Assembly (NCBI RefSeq): GCF_001898325.1
Contig: NZ_MKTR01000014.1
Coordinates: forward strand, 1 to 64,000
Direction of reading: 5' to 3'
Length of the DNA stretch: 64,000 nucleotides
Origin: Microbacterium sp. 67-17
GTDB lineage: Bacteria > Actinomycetota > Actinomycetes > Actinomycetales > Microbacteriaceae
Part shown: in pieces, positions 24,737 to 36,776 of the stretch
How the letters are laid out: each line of letters starts with the position of its first letter
Numbering within the stretch: the stretch's first letter is position 1
Notes under the pieces: model-generated
The model's input: the letters and a program-made list of their open reading frames with translations, nothing else
The model's database searches: none
Told to the model about the DNA's origin: nothing
Made by a program: the position numbers and the translations under genes

Positions 24737-25924
24737 ATGCCCACCCCCACCCCCGCCGACAAGTTCTCGTTCGGTCTTTGGACCATCGGCTACAACGGCG
24801 CCGACCCGTTCGGTGGCCCCACCCGTCCGCACCTGGATGTCGTGCACGCCGTGGAGAAGCTCGCCGAGTTGGGCGCCTACGGCCTGACCTTCCACGACGA
24901 TGACCTGTTCGCCTTCGGCTCGAGCGATGCCGAGCGCCAGACGCAGATCGACCGGCTCAAGGCGGCCCTGGCCGACACGGGCCTGATCGTCCCCATGGTC
25001 ACCACCAACCTGTTCTCGGCCCCCGTCTTCAAGGACGGCGGGTTCACCTCCAACGACCGCCAGGTGCGCCGCTTTGCCCTCCGCAAGGTGCTGCGCAACC
25101 TCGACCTGGCCGCCGAGCTGGGAGCTGCGACCTTCGTCATGTGGGGTGGGCGCGAAGGTGCCGAGTATGACGCGGCGAAAGACATCCGTGCAGCCCTGGA
25201 GCGCTACCGCGAGGCGGTGAACCTGCTCGGCGACTACGTGACCGACAAGGGCTACGACATCCGCTTCGCGATCGAGCCCAAGCCCAACGAGCCCCGCGGC
25301 GACATCCTGCTGCCCACCGTCGGTCACGCCCTCGCCTTCATCGAGTCGCTCGAGCGTCCCGAGCTCGTGGGCCTGAACCCCGAGGTAGGCCACGAGCAGA
25401 TGGCGGGGCTCAACTTCGCCGCAGGCATCGCCCAGGCGCTCTACCACGGCAAGCTCTACCACATCGACCTCAACGGCCAGCGGGGCATCAAGTACGACCA
25501 GGACCTCGTGTTCGGTCACGGTGACCTGCACAACGCCTTCGCGCTCGTCGACCTGCTCGAAAACGGCGGCCCGAACGGTGGGCCGGCCTACGAGGGCCCC
25601 CGCCACTTCGACTACAAGCCCAGCCGCACCGAAGACGAGACCGGGGTGTGGGACTCCGCTGCCGCCAACATGCGCACCTACCTCCTGCTCAAGGAGCGGG
25701 CACAGGCATTCCGCGCCGACCCCGAGGTGCAAGAGGCGCTCGCTGCCGCACGCGTGCCCGAGCTGTCGGTGACCACGCTCGGCGAGGGTGAGTCCTACGA
25801 CGAGCTGCTTGCTGACCGCTCGGCGTACGAGGAGTTCGACCCGGCGCAGTACTTCGGTGGCAAGGGATTCGGCTTCGTGCGCCTCCAGCAGCTGGCTACC
25901 GAGCACCTCATGGGTGCGCGCTAA
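24737..25924 (+). CDS. xylA: Xylose isomerase
   Basis: This 395-residue cytosolic enzyme interconverts D-xylose and D-xylulose using two divalent metals. Active-site residues are visible in family order: the base His in LTFHDDDLF near residue 53, metal ligands in [11 protein letters not shown] and NPEVGHEQM, and HIDLNGQ. Length and sequence fit the shorter class I isomerases of Actinobacteria. ATG 24737 is preceded by GAAGGAG. The operator and ROK gene upstream indicate induction by xylose; xylB follows 123 bases downstream, separated by a long hairpin. Confidence 0.96.
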   Translation: MPTPTPADKFSFGLWTIGYNGADPFGGPTRPHLDVVHAVEKLAELGAYGLTFHDDDLFAFGSSDAERQTQIDRLKAALADTGLIVPMVTTNLFSAPVFKDGGFTSNDRQVRRFALRKVLRNLDLAAELGAATFVMWGGREGAEYDAAKDIRAALERYREAVNLLGDYVTDKGYDIRFAIEPKPNEPRGDILLPTVGHALAFIESLERPELVGLNPEVGHEQMAGLNFAAGIAQALYHGKLYHIDLNGQRGIKYDQDLVFGHGDLHNAFALVDLLENGGPNGGPAYEGPRHFDYKPSRTEDETGVWDSAAANMRTYLLLKERAQAFRADPEVQEALAAARVPELSVTTLGEGESYDELLADRSAYEEFDPAQYFGGKGFGFVRLQQLATEHLMGAR

Positions 25925-25944
25925 GGCACGCAATCTGGCCGGGT

Positions 25945-26020
25945 TCTCGCTCGCGAGGGGTCGCAACACGCCGCAGGCATGTGCCCACAGGCGGCACATT
26001 GCGACCCCTCGCGTGAGAGA
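25945..26020 (+). repeat. Long inverted repeat between xylA and xylB
   Basis: Arms of 22 bp with two mismatches (TCTCGCTCGCGAGGGGTCGC plus AA on the left, TTGCGACCCCTCGCGTGAGA plus GA on the right) enclose a 32-base loop with a second GCCGC/GCGGC stem. As RNA it would form a very stable hairpin 20 bases after the xylA stop and end just before the xylB ribosome-binding site. It could reduce xylB expression relative to xylA, protect xylA mRNA, or be a REP-like element. Confidence 0.8.
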
Positions 26021-26047
26021 TCAGCCCACGAAACGCGAGGAGAAGCA

Positions 26048-27382
26048 ATGACGCTGGTGATGGGGGTCGACTCGTCGACGCAGTCGTGCAAAGTCGTGAT
26101 CACGGATGCCGAGACCGGCGCCATCGTGCGGGAAGGCCGTGCGTTGCATCCGGCCGGCACCGAGGTCGACCCGGGCTCGTGGTGGGAGGCGCTGCAGGAG
26201 GCGATTGCCGCGGCGGGCGGCACCGAGGATGTCACCGCGTGGTCGATCGGCGGGCAGCAGCACGGCATGGTCGTGCTGGATGCCGAGGGCCGAGTTATCC
26301 GCCCGGCGCTGCTGTGGAACGACACCCGGTCAGCCGGGGCGGCCAGCGACCTCATCGCCGAGTTCGGCGCGGAGGACCTTGCCCGGCGCACGGGACTCGT
26401 GCCGGTTGCCTCGTTCACCATCACGAAGCTGCGCTGGCTGCGCGATCACGAGCCCGCGAGCGCGGCCCGGGTCGCGGCCGTCGCGCTCCCGCATGACTGG
26501 CTGACGTGGCGGCTGCGGGGCTTCGGTCCGATGGGTGAGTCGGCGCGCGGCCCCGTCCTCGAAGAACTCATCACCGACCGTTCGGATGCCTCGGGCACGG
26601 GGTACTGGTCGCCGGATGCCTGGGTGGCGGACGCAGCGGGAAAGGTCATCACCGACGGCTACGACCGCGACCTCCTGACTGCGGCGCTCGGCCACGACGC
26701 GGTGCTTCCTCGGGTGCTCGGCCCGCGCGAGTGGGTGACGGATGCCGGTGGGCGGCATGTGGCACCCGGCGCCGGCGACAACGCGGGCGCTGCCCTCGGG
26801 GTGGGTGCCGGAACCGGCGATGTCGTCGTCTCGATCGGCACGAGCGGTACGGTCTTCGCCGTGAGTGACCGGCGGACGATCGACCCGTCAGGCACCGTCG
26901 CGGGCTTCGCCGACGCCGACGGTCACTTCCTCCCGCTGGTGGCGACCCTCAACGCGGCGCGGGTGCTCGACGCGATCGCCGGTGTGCTCGGCGTCGACCA
27001 CGACGGTCTCAGCGGCCTCGCGCTCGCCGCAGATCCCGGGGCTGGAGGGCTCACGCTCGTGCCCTACTTCGAGGGCGAGCGCACCCCCAACCTGCCGGAT
27101 GCAACGGCATCCGTCACGGGCATGACACTGCGCTCAACGACCCGCGAGAATCTCGCCCGCGCCGCGGTGGAGGGAATGCTCTCGGGGCTTGGCGCGGGTC
27201 TTGACGCTCTGCGAGCCCTCGGTGTTCCGCTGCAGCGCGCACTCCTGATCGGCGGTGGCGCCCAGTCCGAGGCGGTGCGCAAGATAGCTCCGGCGGTCTT
27301 CGGGATGCCGGTCGAGGTGCCGGCGCCCGGCGAGTACGTGGCCCTCGGCGCCGCTCGTCAGGCGGCGTCGGTGCTCGCCTGA
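26048..27382 (+). CDS. xylB: Xylulokinase
   Basis: This 444-residue FGGY kinase phosphorylates D-xylulose to xylulose 5-phosphate. It shows the phosphate-1 motif [11 protein letters not shown] at residues 5-15, [14 protein letters not shown] near 70, the catalytic Asp region [15 protein letters not shown] near 240 and the adenosine motif [18 protein letters not shown] near 398. The start ATG 26048 has GAGGAGAAG just upstream; an upstream in-frame ATG within the hairpin is rejected. It works directly after XylA to feed xylose into the pentose phosphate pathway. Confidence 0.95.
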   Translation: MTLVMGVDSSTQSCKVVITDAETGAIVREGRALHPAGTEVDPGSWWEALQEAIAAAGGTEDVTAWSIGGQQHGMVVLDAEGRVIRPALLWNDTRSAGAASDLIAEFGAEDLARRTGLVPVASFTITKLRWLRDHEPASAARVAAVALPHDWLTWRLRGFGPMGESARGPVLEELITDRSDASGTGYWSPDAWVADAAGKVITDGYDRDLLTAALGHDAVLPRVLGPREWVTDAGGRHVAPGAGDNAGAALGVGAGTGDVVVSIGTSGTVFAVSDRRTIDPSGTVAGFADADGHFLPLVATLNAARVLDAIAGVLGVDHDGLSGLALAADPGAGGLTLVPYFEGERTPNLPDATASVTGMTLRSTTRENLARAAVEGMLSGLGAGLDALRALGVPLQRALLIGGGAQSEAVRKIAPAVFGMPVEVPAPGEYVALGAARQAASVLA

Positions 27383-27402
27383 CGAGCCCGCCTCTTCGCC
27401 GA

Positions 27403-27477
27403 CCGCGAGACTGCACCGTGCCCGTGAGACAGGCGCCGGCGTGCGAAGTCTCGCGGGCACAAATCAGTCTCGTGCGA
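27403..27477 (+). repeat. Overlapping inverted repeats after xylB
   Basis: The segment CCGCGAGACT (27403-27412) can pair with AGTCTCGCGG (27447-27456). A second segment, GCCCGTGAGAC (27420-27430), can also pair, with one mismatch, with GTCTCGCGGGC (27448-27458). A fourth segment, AGTCTCGTGCGAG, begins at 27465. The arms compete for the same partner, so the RNA could take alternative structures. It may act as the xylB terminator; there is no U-run. Confidence 0.6.
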
Positions 27478-27533
27478 GTGGCGGGGCACCAAACCGGATG
27501 CTGGGCTCACAGCGATCTCGTACCCGCGCTTCA

Positions 27534-27539
27534 TAGGTT
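27534..27539 (+). promoter_or_regulatory. -10 box TAGGTT for the alarmone synthetase gene (leaderless)
   Basis: TAGGTT ends six bases before the ATG at 27546. The GGGG between is too close to the start to act as a normal ribosome-binding site. Confidence 0.45.
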
Positions 27540-27545
27540 GGGGGC

Positions 27546-28268
27546 ATGAGTCACGCGCCGGCCACCGACCCCGCGATTCCACCGTTCCCGGAGCATCCGT
27601 CCGACGAGGTGACCGTCTCGCTGTCGCAGTTGAGGGCGGCGCGCGACGAGGTGCAGCGCTTTCTGTTGCCCTACCAGTTCGGCCTGAAAGAGATCGAGAC
27701 GAAGGTCGAGATCCTGCGCGACGAGTTTCTGCAACTGCACGACTACAACCCGATCGAGCACATCTCCAGTCGCGTGAAATCCGCCGACAGTCTCGTCGCC
27801 AAGGTCGGCCGCAAGGGCATCGACGGAGACTTCGACTCGATCCGCACGCACATCACCGACATCGCGGGCATCCGTGTCACGTGCAGTTTTGTCGCGGACA
27901 CGTATCGCCTCTTTGACCTCCTCACCCAGCAGGACGACATCCAGGTGCATTCGGTCAAGGACTACATCGCCGATCCGAAGCCCAATGGCTACAAGAGCCT
28001 GCACGCGATCGTGAGGGTTCCCGTGTTCCTCTCGACCGGCCGGGTCGATGTCCCGGTCGAGGTCCAGTTCCGCACGATCGCGATGGATTTCTGGGCGAGC
28101 CTCGAGCACAAGATCTACTACAAGTTCGACCGTCAGGTGCCCGAGACCCTGCTTGCGGAGTTGAAGGATGCCGCAGCCAGCGCCTCAGAGCTCGACGAAC
28201 GGATGCAGCGGCTGCACCGCCAGGTGCACGGCATCCGTCCAACGTCGCCCCGCACACTCGAGGTCTGA
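27546..28268 (+). CDS. Small alarmone synthetase (RelA/SpoT synthetase domain)
   Basis: This 240-residue protein contains only a (p)ppGpp synthetase domain, without hydrolase, TGS or ACT regions, so it is a small alarmone synthetase of the RelQ/YjbM type. Key segments are ISSRVKSADSLVAKV near residue 78, DIAGIRVTCSFVADTY near 105, the substrate loop DPKPNGYKSLHAIVRVP near 145, and VEVQFRTIAMDFWASLEHKI near 178 with the catalytic Glu. It transfers pyrophosphate from ATP to GDP/GTP in the cytosol. A hairpin terminator follows its stop codon; the glgX operon starts 97 bases later with its own promoter. Confidence 0.9.
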   Translation: MSHAPATDPAIPPFPEHPSDEVTVSLSQLRAARDEVQRFLLPYQFGLKEIETKVEILRDEFLQLHDYNPIEHISSRVKSADSLVAKVGRKGIDGDFDSIRTHITDIAGIRVTCSFVADTYRLFDLLTQQDDIQVHSVKDYIADPKPNGYKSLHAIVRVPVFLSTGRVDVPVEVQFRTIAMDFWASLEHKIYYKFDRQVPETLLAELKDAAASASELDERMQRLHRQVHGIRPTSPRTLEV

Positions 28269-28271
28269 CCT

Positions 28272-28291
28272 GGCCCCGCTCTAGCAGGGCC
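28272..28291 (+). terminator. Hairpin terminator after the alarmone synthetase gene
   Basis: GGCCCCGC-TCTA-GCAGGGCC begins four bases after the TGA. It has an 8 bp stem with one C/A mismatch and a four-base loop, without a U-run, as is usual for actinobacterial terminators. Confidence 0.6.
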
Positions 28292-28365
28292 GAGTTCTCC
28301 GGAGCAACCACCCCCACCTGGAAACCCCGCTCGACTAGGGTGGAATCCCACCGGGAAGGGGTGCC

Positions 28366-30576
<2,211 letters not shown>

Positions 30577-30578
30577 TG

Positions 30579-33047
30579 ATGCATCCCACGTCGACGTACC
30601 GCCTGCAGATCCGCGCCGCGTTCGACCTGGATGCCGCAGCCGCCGTCACCGGATACCTGCGTGATCTCGGCGTGGGGTGGGCGTACCTCTCGCCCCTGCT
30701 GCAATCGACCACCGGCTCCGACCACGGCTACGACGTCGTCGATCCGACCCGCGTGGATCCCGCCCGCGGCGGGGCGGCGGGGCTGGAGCGTTATGCCGCG
30801 GCCGCGCGGGCGGCAGGGCTCGGCATCCTCATCGATACGGTTCCCAACCACATGGGGATCGCGGTGCCGGTCGAAAACCCCTGGTGGTGGGACGTGCTGC
30901 TTCGGGGCAGAAGCTCGCGGTATGCGGCAGCGTTCGACATCGATTGGGAGTTCGGTGGCGGCAAGGTGCGGGTCCCGGTGCTCGGATCGGAGGCCGACGA
31001 GGCCATCGATGCGATGGAGATTCGCGTCGACCCGAAGCCCACGGCCCGTGCGCCGCACGGCACCCTGCGGTACTTCGATCACGAGTTCCCGCTCGCGGAG
31101 GGGACCGCGCCGGGAGAGGCGACGTCGTACCCGGATGCCGTCCGCCAGGTGCTCGCTCGCCAGCACTTCGAGCTGATGTTCTGGCAGCTCGAGGCATCCG
31201 AGCTGAACTACCGGCGCTTTTTCGCCGTCTCGACCCTGGCAGGCGTTCGCGTCGAGGACCCGGTTGTTTTCGACGAGGCCCATGAAGAGGTGGCGCGGTG
31301 GTTCCGGGAGGGCCTGGCCGATGGCCTGCGCATCGACCACCCCGACGGGCTGGTCGATCCCGGCGGTTACCTCGAACGGCTCGGCGCGATCACCGGGCGA
31401 CGGTACACGTTGGTCGAGAAGATCCTCGAGCACAGCGCGACGGAGCATCCCGAGTTGCTGCCGGCGTGGTGGGACACCGACGGCACCACCGGGTACGACG
31501 CCATGGCCGAGATCGACCGCGTCTTCATTGACCCGCATGGCGAGGGTGCCCTCGACGCGCTTGATGAGCGGTTGCGCGGCGCGACGGGCCTGCCGCCAGC
31601 GCAGCCCTGGCCCGACCTCATCCACGACACCAAGCGGATGATCGCCGACACGATCCAACGCAGCGAGATTGCCCGACTCGTGCGGTGCCTGCCCGAGCAG
31701 GTGGCGCTCGCTGCTTCGGATGCCACCGATGCCCTGGCCGAGCTCCTCGCCTGCTTCCCCGTCTACCGCTCCTACCTTCCCGCGGGGCGGGAGGCCCTCG
31801 ACGAAGCGCTGGCTGAGGCATCCGCTCGTCGCCCCGACCTGGCCGAGGCTATCGATGCGCTCGCGCCGCTGCTGGCCGACCCGACGCTCGAAGTGGCTCG
31901 CCGCTTCCAGCAGACGACGGGCCCCGTCATGGCCAAGGGCGTCGAAGACACCGCCTTCTATCGCGCCACGCGCCTGGGTGCCCTCACCGAGGTCGGAGGA
32001 GATCCGTCGGTGTTCTCGCTCACGGTCGAGGGCTTCCACGAAGCCTTCGCCCGCAGGCAGGCGCACCGCCCCGCATCGATGACGTCGCTGTCGACGCACG
32101 ACACCAAGCGCGGCGAGGATGTGCGTGCCCGCCTGTCGGTGCTCGCCGAGATCCCGCATCGCTGGGCCGCCGCGCTCGAACAGCTCCGCGCCGTGGCGTC
32201 AACCGGACACGGGCCGTTCGACTCTCTGTTGTGGCAGGCGATCATCGGCTCGTGGCCCGCAACCCCCGAGCGCCTCCACGCTTACGCCGAGAAGGCAGCG
32301 CGCGAAGCGGCAGAGGCGACGACGTGGTGGAATCCGGATGCCGACTTCGAGCGCCGGATGCACGCCGTCGTGGATGCCGCCTACGGTCCCGCGCGAGAGC
32401 TGGTCGAGGCTTTCGTCGACGAGGTCGCGCAGCCGGGCTGGAGCAACGCGCTGTCGGCGAAGCTCGTGCAGTTGGCAGGTCCCGGAGTTCCCGACGTCTA
32501 CCAGGGGTCCGAGTTGTGGGAGACCTCACTGGTGGACCCCGACAACCGTCGCGCCGTCGACTTTGCGCAGCGCGCAGCGATGCTCGCCGAGCTCGACCGC
32601 GCGGAGTCCGAAGGACGCGTGCCTGCCATCGATGCATCAGGAGCTGCGAAGCTCCTGGTCACGTCGCGCGCGTTGCGCTTGCGGCGCGACCGACCCGAAT
32701 TGTTCGCGCGCTACTTGCCCGTTCAGGTGCTGGGTTCGGCATCCGGCCACGCTGTAGCTTTCGACCGGGGCGGCGCTGTTGCCGTCGCCACCCGGCTGCC
32801 CGTCGGGCTGGTGGCACGCGGCGGCTGGGCCGACACCCGGATGCTGATTCCCGGCGGCACCTGGACCGACGCTCTGACGGGCCGCGCCTATCCCGGCGGA
32901 GAGGTGCCCCTGGCAGACGTGCTGGGCTCGCTGCCTGTCGCGCTCTTGACGCGTCAAACACCCGACCTGCGTCGAGGCGCTGCGGGTGACGGGGTGTCTC
33001 ATGCAGGCTTCGGTGTCTCGGGTTTCAGCGAAGCGGAGGAAGCATGA
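30579..33047 (+). CDS. treY: Maltooligosyl trehalose synthase TreY
   Basis: This 822-residue GH13 subfamily 26 enzyme converts the reducing-end alpha-1,4 bond of maltodextrin to an alpha,alpha-1,1 bond. Landmarks are the start [48 protein letters not shown], the nucleophile Asp in [13 protein letters not shown], the acid Glu in LVEKILE and [16 protein letters not shown]. The start at 30579 lies two bases after the glgX stop; a GTG codon immediately before is an alternative. Its end overlaps treZ by four bases. Length is normal for the family. Confidence 0.94.
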   Translation: MHPTSTYRLQIRAAFDLDAAAAVTGYLRDLGVGWAYLSPLLQSTTGSDHGYDVVDPTRVDPARGGAAGLERYAAAARAAGLGILIDTVPNHMGIAVPVENPWWWDVLLRGRSSRYAAAFDIDWEFGGGKVRVPVLGSEADEAIDAMEIRVDPKPTARAPHGTLRYFDHEFPLAEGTAPGEATSYPDAVRQVLARQHFELMFWQLEASELNYRRFFAVSTLAGVRVEDPVVFDEAHEEVARWFREGLADGLRIDHPDGLVDPGGYLERLGAITGRRYTLVEKILEHSATEHPELLPAWWDTDGTTGYDAMAEIDRVFIDPHGEGALDALDERLRGATGLPPAQPWPDLIHDTKRMIADTIQRSEIARLVRCLPEQVALAASDATDALAELLACFPVYRSYLPAGREALDEALAEASARRPDLAEAIDALAPLLADPTLEVARRFQQTTGPVMAKGVEDTAFYRATRLGALTEVGGDPSVFSLTVEGFHEAFARRQAHRPASMTSLSTHDTKRGEDVRARLSVLAEIPHRWAAALEQLRAVASTGHGPFDSLLWQAIIGSWPATPERLHAYAEKAAREAAEATTWWNPDADFERRMHAVVDAAYGPARELVEAFVDEVAQPGWSNALSAKLVQLAGPGVPDVYQGSELWETSLVDPDNRRAVDFAQRAAMLAELDRAESEGRVPAIDASGAAKLLVTSRALRLRRDRPELFARYLPVQVLGSASGHAVAFDRGGAVAVATRLPVGLVARGGWADTRMLIPGGTWTDALTGRAYPGGEVPLADVLGSLPVALLTRQTPDLRRGAAGDGVSHAGFGVSGFSEAEEA

Positions 33048-34846
33048 TCGAGGTCTGGGCACCCCGAGCGCAGCGGGTACGGATGCGTCGACCGGGCCAC
33101 CCCGATGTGGCGATGACCGCGGGAGACCGCGGGTGGTGGGTGGCGGACGTTGAGCTTGCCGATGGCGATGAATACGGCTTCGTCCTCGGTGACGCCGACG
33201 CGCTACGCCCCGATCCGCGGTCGCGTCGGCAACCGCGGGGGGTGCACGAGGCATCCGCCTTCTTTGATGCCGGCGCGTTCGAGTGGACCGACGGGGCCTG
33301 GACAGGGCGGCAGCTGGCCGGGGGTCTGATCTACGAGCTGCACGTGGGAACGTTTACACCCGAGGGCACGCTGGATGCCGCGATCGGTCGGTTCGATCAC
33401 CTCGTCTCGCTCGGGGTCACGCACATCGAACTGCTGCCGGTCAACGGGTTCAACGGCGTCTGGAACTGGGGCTACGACGGCGTGCTCTGGTACACCGTCC
33501 ACGAGGCTTACGGCGGCCCCGCCGCCTACCAGCGGTTCGTGGATGCCGCGCACGCCGCGGGCCTGGCCGTCATCCAGGACGTCGTCTACAACCACCTCGG
33601 CCCGAGTGGCAACTACCTGCCCGAGTTCGGTCCGTACCTTCGGGATGCGGCGCGCAACACGTGGGGCCTGTCGGTGAACCTCGACGCGCGCGAAGTGCGT
33701 GATTTCATCGTCGAGAACACGCTCCTGTGGCTGCGCGACTACCACGTCGATGGACTGCGACTGGATGCCGTGCATGCCCTGCACGATGAGAGCCCGACCC
33801 ACATCCTGCAGGAGATCACCGAAGCCGCCGACGCGCTCTCGGCGCACCAGGGTCGCCCGCTGACCCTCATCGCGGAGTCCGATCTGAACGACCCGACCCT
33901 GATCCTGCCGCGGGAAGCCGGCGGCTACGGACTGACCGCACAGTGGAGCGACGACTACCACCATGCACTCCACGTCGCGGTCAGCGGCGAGACCGTCGGC
34001 TACTACGAGGACTTCGGGGCGCTCGGGGCTCTCCCGAAGGTGTGGACCGAGGGGTTCTTCCACAACGGCACCTACTCGTCGTTCCGCGGGCGGGATCACG
34101 GTTTCCCTATTCCGCCGACAGTGCCCACCTGGCGTCTGGTGACGTTCGGGCAAGACCATGATCAGATCGGCAATCGCGCCACCGGTGACAGGCTCAGCCA
34201 GACCCTGTCCACCGACCGGCTCGCCGTGGCCGCGCTCCTGACGCTCACTACTCCCGGGACGCCGATGCTGTTCATGGGGGAGGAGTGGGGAGCATCCACG
34301 CCGTGGCAGTTCTTCACGTCGCATCCGGAGCCTGAGCTCGGGGAGGCCACCGCGAAAGGTCGCATCGAGGAGTTCGCGCGGATGGGCTGGGACCCCGCGA
34401 TCGTTCCGGACCCGCAGGATCCCGAGACCTTCCACCGCTCGAAGCTCAGCTGGGCCGAGGCATCCACATCGCCGGAGGTGGGGGTCGACCACGCGCGCCT
34501 TCTCCAGCTCTACCGTGACCTCGCCGCGCTTCGACGTGAGCGTCCCGAGCTGACGGACCCCGCGTTCGCGGACTGCGACGCGCTGTCGGGGAACGGCGCC
34601 GACGGTGAGGATCCCCGGGCGCGGTGGTTCGTCCTTCAGCGGGGCGAACTGTCTGTTTTCGTGAATCTCACCGGGGCATCGCACACCTTCGCGGTGGCGC
34701 CGGCTGCCGTCATCCTGCTGCACACCGGAGGGCCGGATTCGGCTCCCGTCATCGCCCCGGCGGTGGTGGGGCACCAATCGACGGGCGCGGCATCCGTCCT
34801 CACCCTCGCCCCCGACTCCGCCGCGATCGTCGCCCCCGCCCCCTGA
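33044..34846 (+). CDS. treZ: Malto-oligosyltrehalose trehalohydrolase TreZ
   Basis: This 600-residue GH13 enzyme releases trehalose from the TreY product. It has an N-terminal beta-sandwich (about 1-90), then the barrel with [38 protein letters not shown], nucleophile Asp in [12 protein letters not shown], acid Glu in [10 protein letters not shown] and [12 protein letters not shown]. The ATGA overlap with treY implies coupling. Together with GlgX this makes the TreYZ route from glycogen to trehalose, used in actinobacteria for osmotic and desiccation protection. A long inverted repeat begins ten bases after the stop. Confidence 0.95.
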   Translation: MIEVWAPRAQRVRMRRPGHPDVAMTAGDRGWWVADVELADGDEYGFVLGDADALRPDPRSRRQPRGVHEASAFFDAGAFEWTDGAWTGRQLAGGLIYELHVGTFTPEGTLDAAIGRFDHLVSLGVTHIELLPVNGFNGVWNWGYDGVLWYTVHEAYGGPAAYQRFVDAAHAAGLAVIQDVVYNHLGPSGNYLPEFGPYLRDAARNTWGLSVNLDAREVRDFIVENTLLWLRDYHVDGLRLDAVHALHDESPTHILQEITEAADALSAHQGRPLTLIAESDLNDPTLILPREAGGYGLTAQWSDDYHHALHVAVSGETVGYYEDFGALGALPKVWTEGFFHNGTYSSFRGRDHGFPIPPTVPTWRLVTFGQDHDQIGNRATGDRLSQTLSTDRLAVAALLTLTTPGTPMLFMGEEWGASTPWQFFTSHPEPELGEATAKGRIEEFARMGWDPAIVPDPQDPETFHRSKLSWAEASTSPEVGVDHARLLQLYRDLAALRRERPELTDPAFADCDALSGNGADGEDPRARWFVLQRGELSVFVNLTGASHTFAVAPAAVILLHTGGPDSAPVIAPAVVGHQSTGAASVLTLAPDSAAIVAPAP

Positions 34847-34855
34847 CCCGAGTGC

Positions 34856-34914
34856 CGAACCCACAGGTTTCAGCGCGCGCCCACACGCCTGTGCGCGCGG
34901 ATGATGTGGGTTCG
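34856..34914 (+). repeat. Nested inverted repeat after treZ
   Basis: CGAACCCACA (34856-34865) pairs perfectly with TGTGGGTTCG (34905-34914). Inside lies a second GCGCGC/GCGCGC stem. It is probably the terminator of the glgX-treY-treZ operon, or a REP-like element; it also lies just before the antiporter promoter. Confidence 0.65.
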
Positions 34915-34940
34915 CGTCGAGGGAATGTGCTCCCGCTCGC

Positions 34941-34946
34941 TATCGT
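34941..34946 (+). promoter_or_regulatory. -10 box TATCGT for the antiporter gene (leaderless)
   Basis: TATCGT ends six bases before the ATG at 34953. Confidence 0.45.
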
Positions 34947-34952
34947 GATGGG

Positions 34953-36143
34953 ATGGCCGCGAACCTACTAATCGTCCCGCTGCTGGCCGCGCTCGCGCCG
35001 CTGCTGACCCGGGTGATCGGGCGGTGGTTCGCGGTGCCGATCGTTGTGTTCGAACTCGTCCTGGGCATCCTCGTCGGGCCCTCCGTGCTGGCGTGGGTCG
35101 AGCCGGTCGAGTTCCTCGCGACTCTCGCCCAGTTCGGTCTGGCGATGCTGTTCTTCGTCGCTGGATCAGAACTTGACTTCGCCGCTTTCCGCGGGCGCAC
35201 GGGCCGTAACGCAGTGGTCGGATGGCTCCTCTCGCTCGGGATCGGCATACTGATCGGCCTGCTCGTCGGGCCGTTGGGGGCGGCGATCATCATCGGCATC
35301 GCGCTGTCATCGACGGCGCTGGGGACGATCCTTCCGATCCTTCGTGACGCCGGCGAACTGAAGACTCCGTTCGGCAAGGCGGTCGCGGCAGTCGGTGCGG
35401 TGGGCGAGTTCGGTCCGCTCGTCGCGATCTCGGTCTTCCTCGGCGGACGCGATCCGGGGGCGGCCTCGATCGTGCTCGCCGCCTTCCTGGTGGTCGCCGG
35501 GTTCGCGATCTGGTTAGCCTTCCGCATCCCGCACGGCATGATGCACCGCGTCGTGAGTGCGACATTGCACACGTCGGGCCAGTACGCGATCCGTGTGGTG
35601 TTCCTGATCCTCGGAGGGTTGCTTGCGCTGAGTATCGCGCTCGACCTCGACATCCTGCTCGGCGCCTTCACCGCAGGAATCGTGTGGCAGCTCATGATGC
35701 GCGACGCATCCGACGAAAATCGCGAGGCTGTCGAGAGCAAGATCGAAGGCATCGCCTTCGGGTTCCTCGTGCCCATCTTCTTCATCTACACCGGCGTCAC
35801 CTTCGACCTCGCGGCGCTGCTGGAAAACCCCACGCTGCTGTTGTTCGTGCCCGTGGTTCTTGTCGCGCTGCTGATCGTGCGGGGTCTGCCCTCGATGCTC
35901 GTCGCGCCGCCCGGATCACGCGTGCGCGACCGGATCGCTCTCGGCCTCTTGGGTGCCACCGGCCTGCCGATCATCGTTGCCGTCACCGCGATCGGCGTCG
36001 ACGAGAACCTCCTCACGTCGGCGCAGGCCGCGCTGCTCGTCACCGGCGGCATGCTGTCGGTGCTGATCTATCCGCTCGTCGGGATGCTCTTGCGGGGTGA
36101 GCGCGTCAGCCGCGTGCCGGCCGAGCTGGACGACGCGGTCTAG
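34953..36143 (+). CDS. Cation:proton antiporter (CPA2, KefB-like)
   Basis: This 396-residue membrane protein of the CPA2 family has about 12 helices. It shows FELVLGILVGPSVLAWV near residue 35, FFVAGSELDFAAFRGR near 67 with the conserved acidic residue, GIALSSTALGTILPILRDAGEL near 115 and FIYTGVTFDL near 275. There is no C-terminal TrkA-N or TrkA-C regulatory domain, so it is the bare transport unit. It probably exchanges Na+ or K+ for H+; the ion cannot be chosen from sequence. Four bases separate its stop from the GTG of the next gene, which is probably co-transcribed. Confidence 0.85.
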   Translation: MAANLLIVPLLAALAPLLTRVIGRWFAVPIVVFELVLGILVGPSVLAWVEPVEFLATLAQFGLAMLFFVAGSELDFAAFRGRTGRNAVVGWLLSLGIGILIGLLVGPLGAAIIIGIALSSTALGTILPILRDAGELKTPFGKAVAAVGAVGEFGPLVAISVFLGGRDPGAASIVLAAFLVVAGFAIWLAFRIPHGMMHRVVSATLHTSGQYAIRVVFLILGGLLALSIALDLDILLGAFTAGIVWQLMMRDASDENREAVESKIEGIAFGFLVPIFFIYTGVTFDLAALLENPTLLLFVPVVLVALLIVRGLPSMLVAPPGSRVRDRIALGLLGATGLPIIVAVTAIGVDENLLTSAQAALLVTGGMLSVLIYPLVGMLLRGERVSRVPAELDDAV

Positions 36144-36147
36144 CGCG

Positions 36148-36648
36148 GTGAGAACCGCTGATTTACCCGATCTGCTCGTCTGGGCCAGAGCCGAACTCGC
36201 CGCTGCGCCGCGGGAACTGCTCGGCGAGGTCGTGACGCCTCGGATGCTCGGCATTCCGCGCTCGCCCCGGGTCGTCCTCCGCGACGAGGTATGGCACCTC
36301 GGCGTCCTCCTGCTCGGGGCGGCCGACCTCTACGCAACCGGCGAGATCGTGCGATCCCGTGAGCCGGCGCGCCGCGGGTACACCGCGGAGTCCCAGCGTG
36401 CCCGGGCGGGACTGGCCGAAGCGGCGTTTCGCGGCGGCATCCTGCCTGGCACAGCTGTGCATCTTGGATGGCGACGGCTCGATGTCTCGTCGCTCAGCGA
36501 ACCGACATCCGCCGAGATGGGGCCGCTGGCCGTCATCGACGGAGCTCTCCGCGTGCGCTGGAGCACGAGCGGCGGATACGCGGATGCCGAAACCTATGTT
36601 CGCGAGCGGGTCGAGCTGGTTCGGCATCCGCCCCAGGGTGCCACCTGA
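36148..36648 (+). CDS. Conserved actinobacterial protein of unknown function
   Basis: This 166-residue cytoplasmic protein has no signal peptide or hydrophobic helix. The GTG at 36148 lies four bases after the antiporter stop, giving MRTADLPDLLVWARAELAA; a longer frame overlapping the antiporter is rejected. Conserved-looking blocks are VTPRMLGIPRSPRVVLRDEVWHLG, YATGEIVRSREPARRGYTAE and AVHLGWRRLDVSSL. I recall similar Microbacteriaceae proteins, some labelled glutaminase, but I see no glutaminase motif and do not support that name. The close spacing suggests it is expressed with the antiporter. Confidence 0.6.
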   Translation: MRTADLPDLLVWARAELAAAPRELLGEVVTPRMLGIPRSPRVVLRDEVWHLGVLLLGAADLYATGEIVRSREPARRGYTAESQRARAGLAEAAFRGGILPGTAVHLGWRRLDVSSLSEPTSAEMGPLAVIDGALRVRWSTSGGYADAETYVRERVELVRHPPQGAT

Positions 36649-36676
36649 TCCTGTCCGCACCGGCACTCGTCGCGCA

Positions 36677-36742
36677 GGTAGGCGAAATCGCGGAGGTCGG
36701 TGGATTCCGGCGCCAACCTCCTGCGCTGCGGATATCTCCTAC
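36677..36742. repeat. Dispersed palindromic element, copy 5 (degenerate)
   Basis: This 66 bp copy has left arm GGTAGGCGAAATCGCGGAGG and right arm beginning CCAACCTCCTGCG and ending CTCCTAC. It is more diverged than copies 1-4 but keeps the same outer GTAGG/CCTAC ends and length. It lies between the convergent unknown gene and the LysR-like gene. Confidence 0.65.
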
Positions 36743-36776
36743 ACCCGCGAGAGACCGAGGCGCCGTATCGGGGTTG

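Noticed and set aside
36148..36648. Annotation as glutaminase
   Set aside because: Similar proteins may carry this name, but the sequence shows none of the serine-dependent glutaminase motifs and is far shorter.
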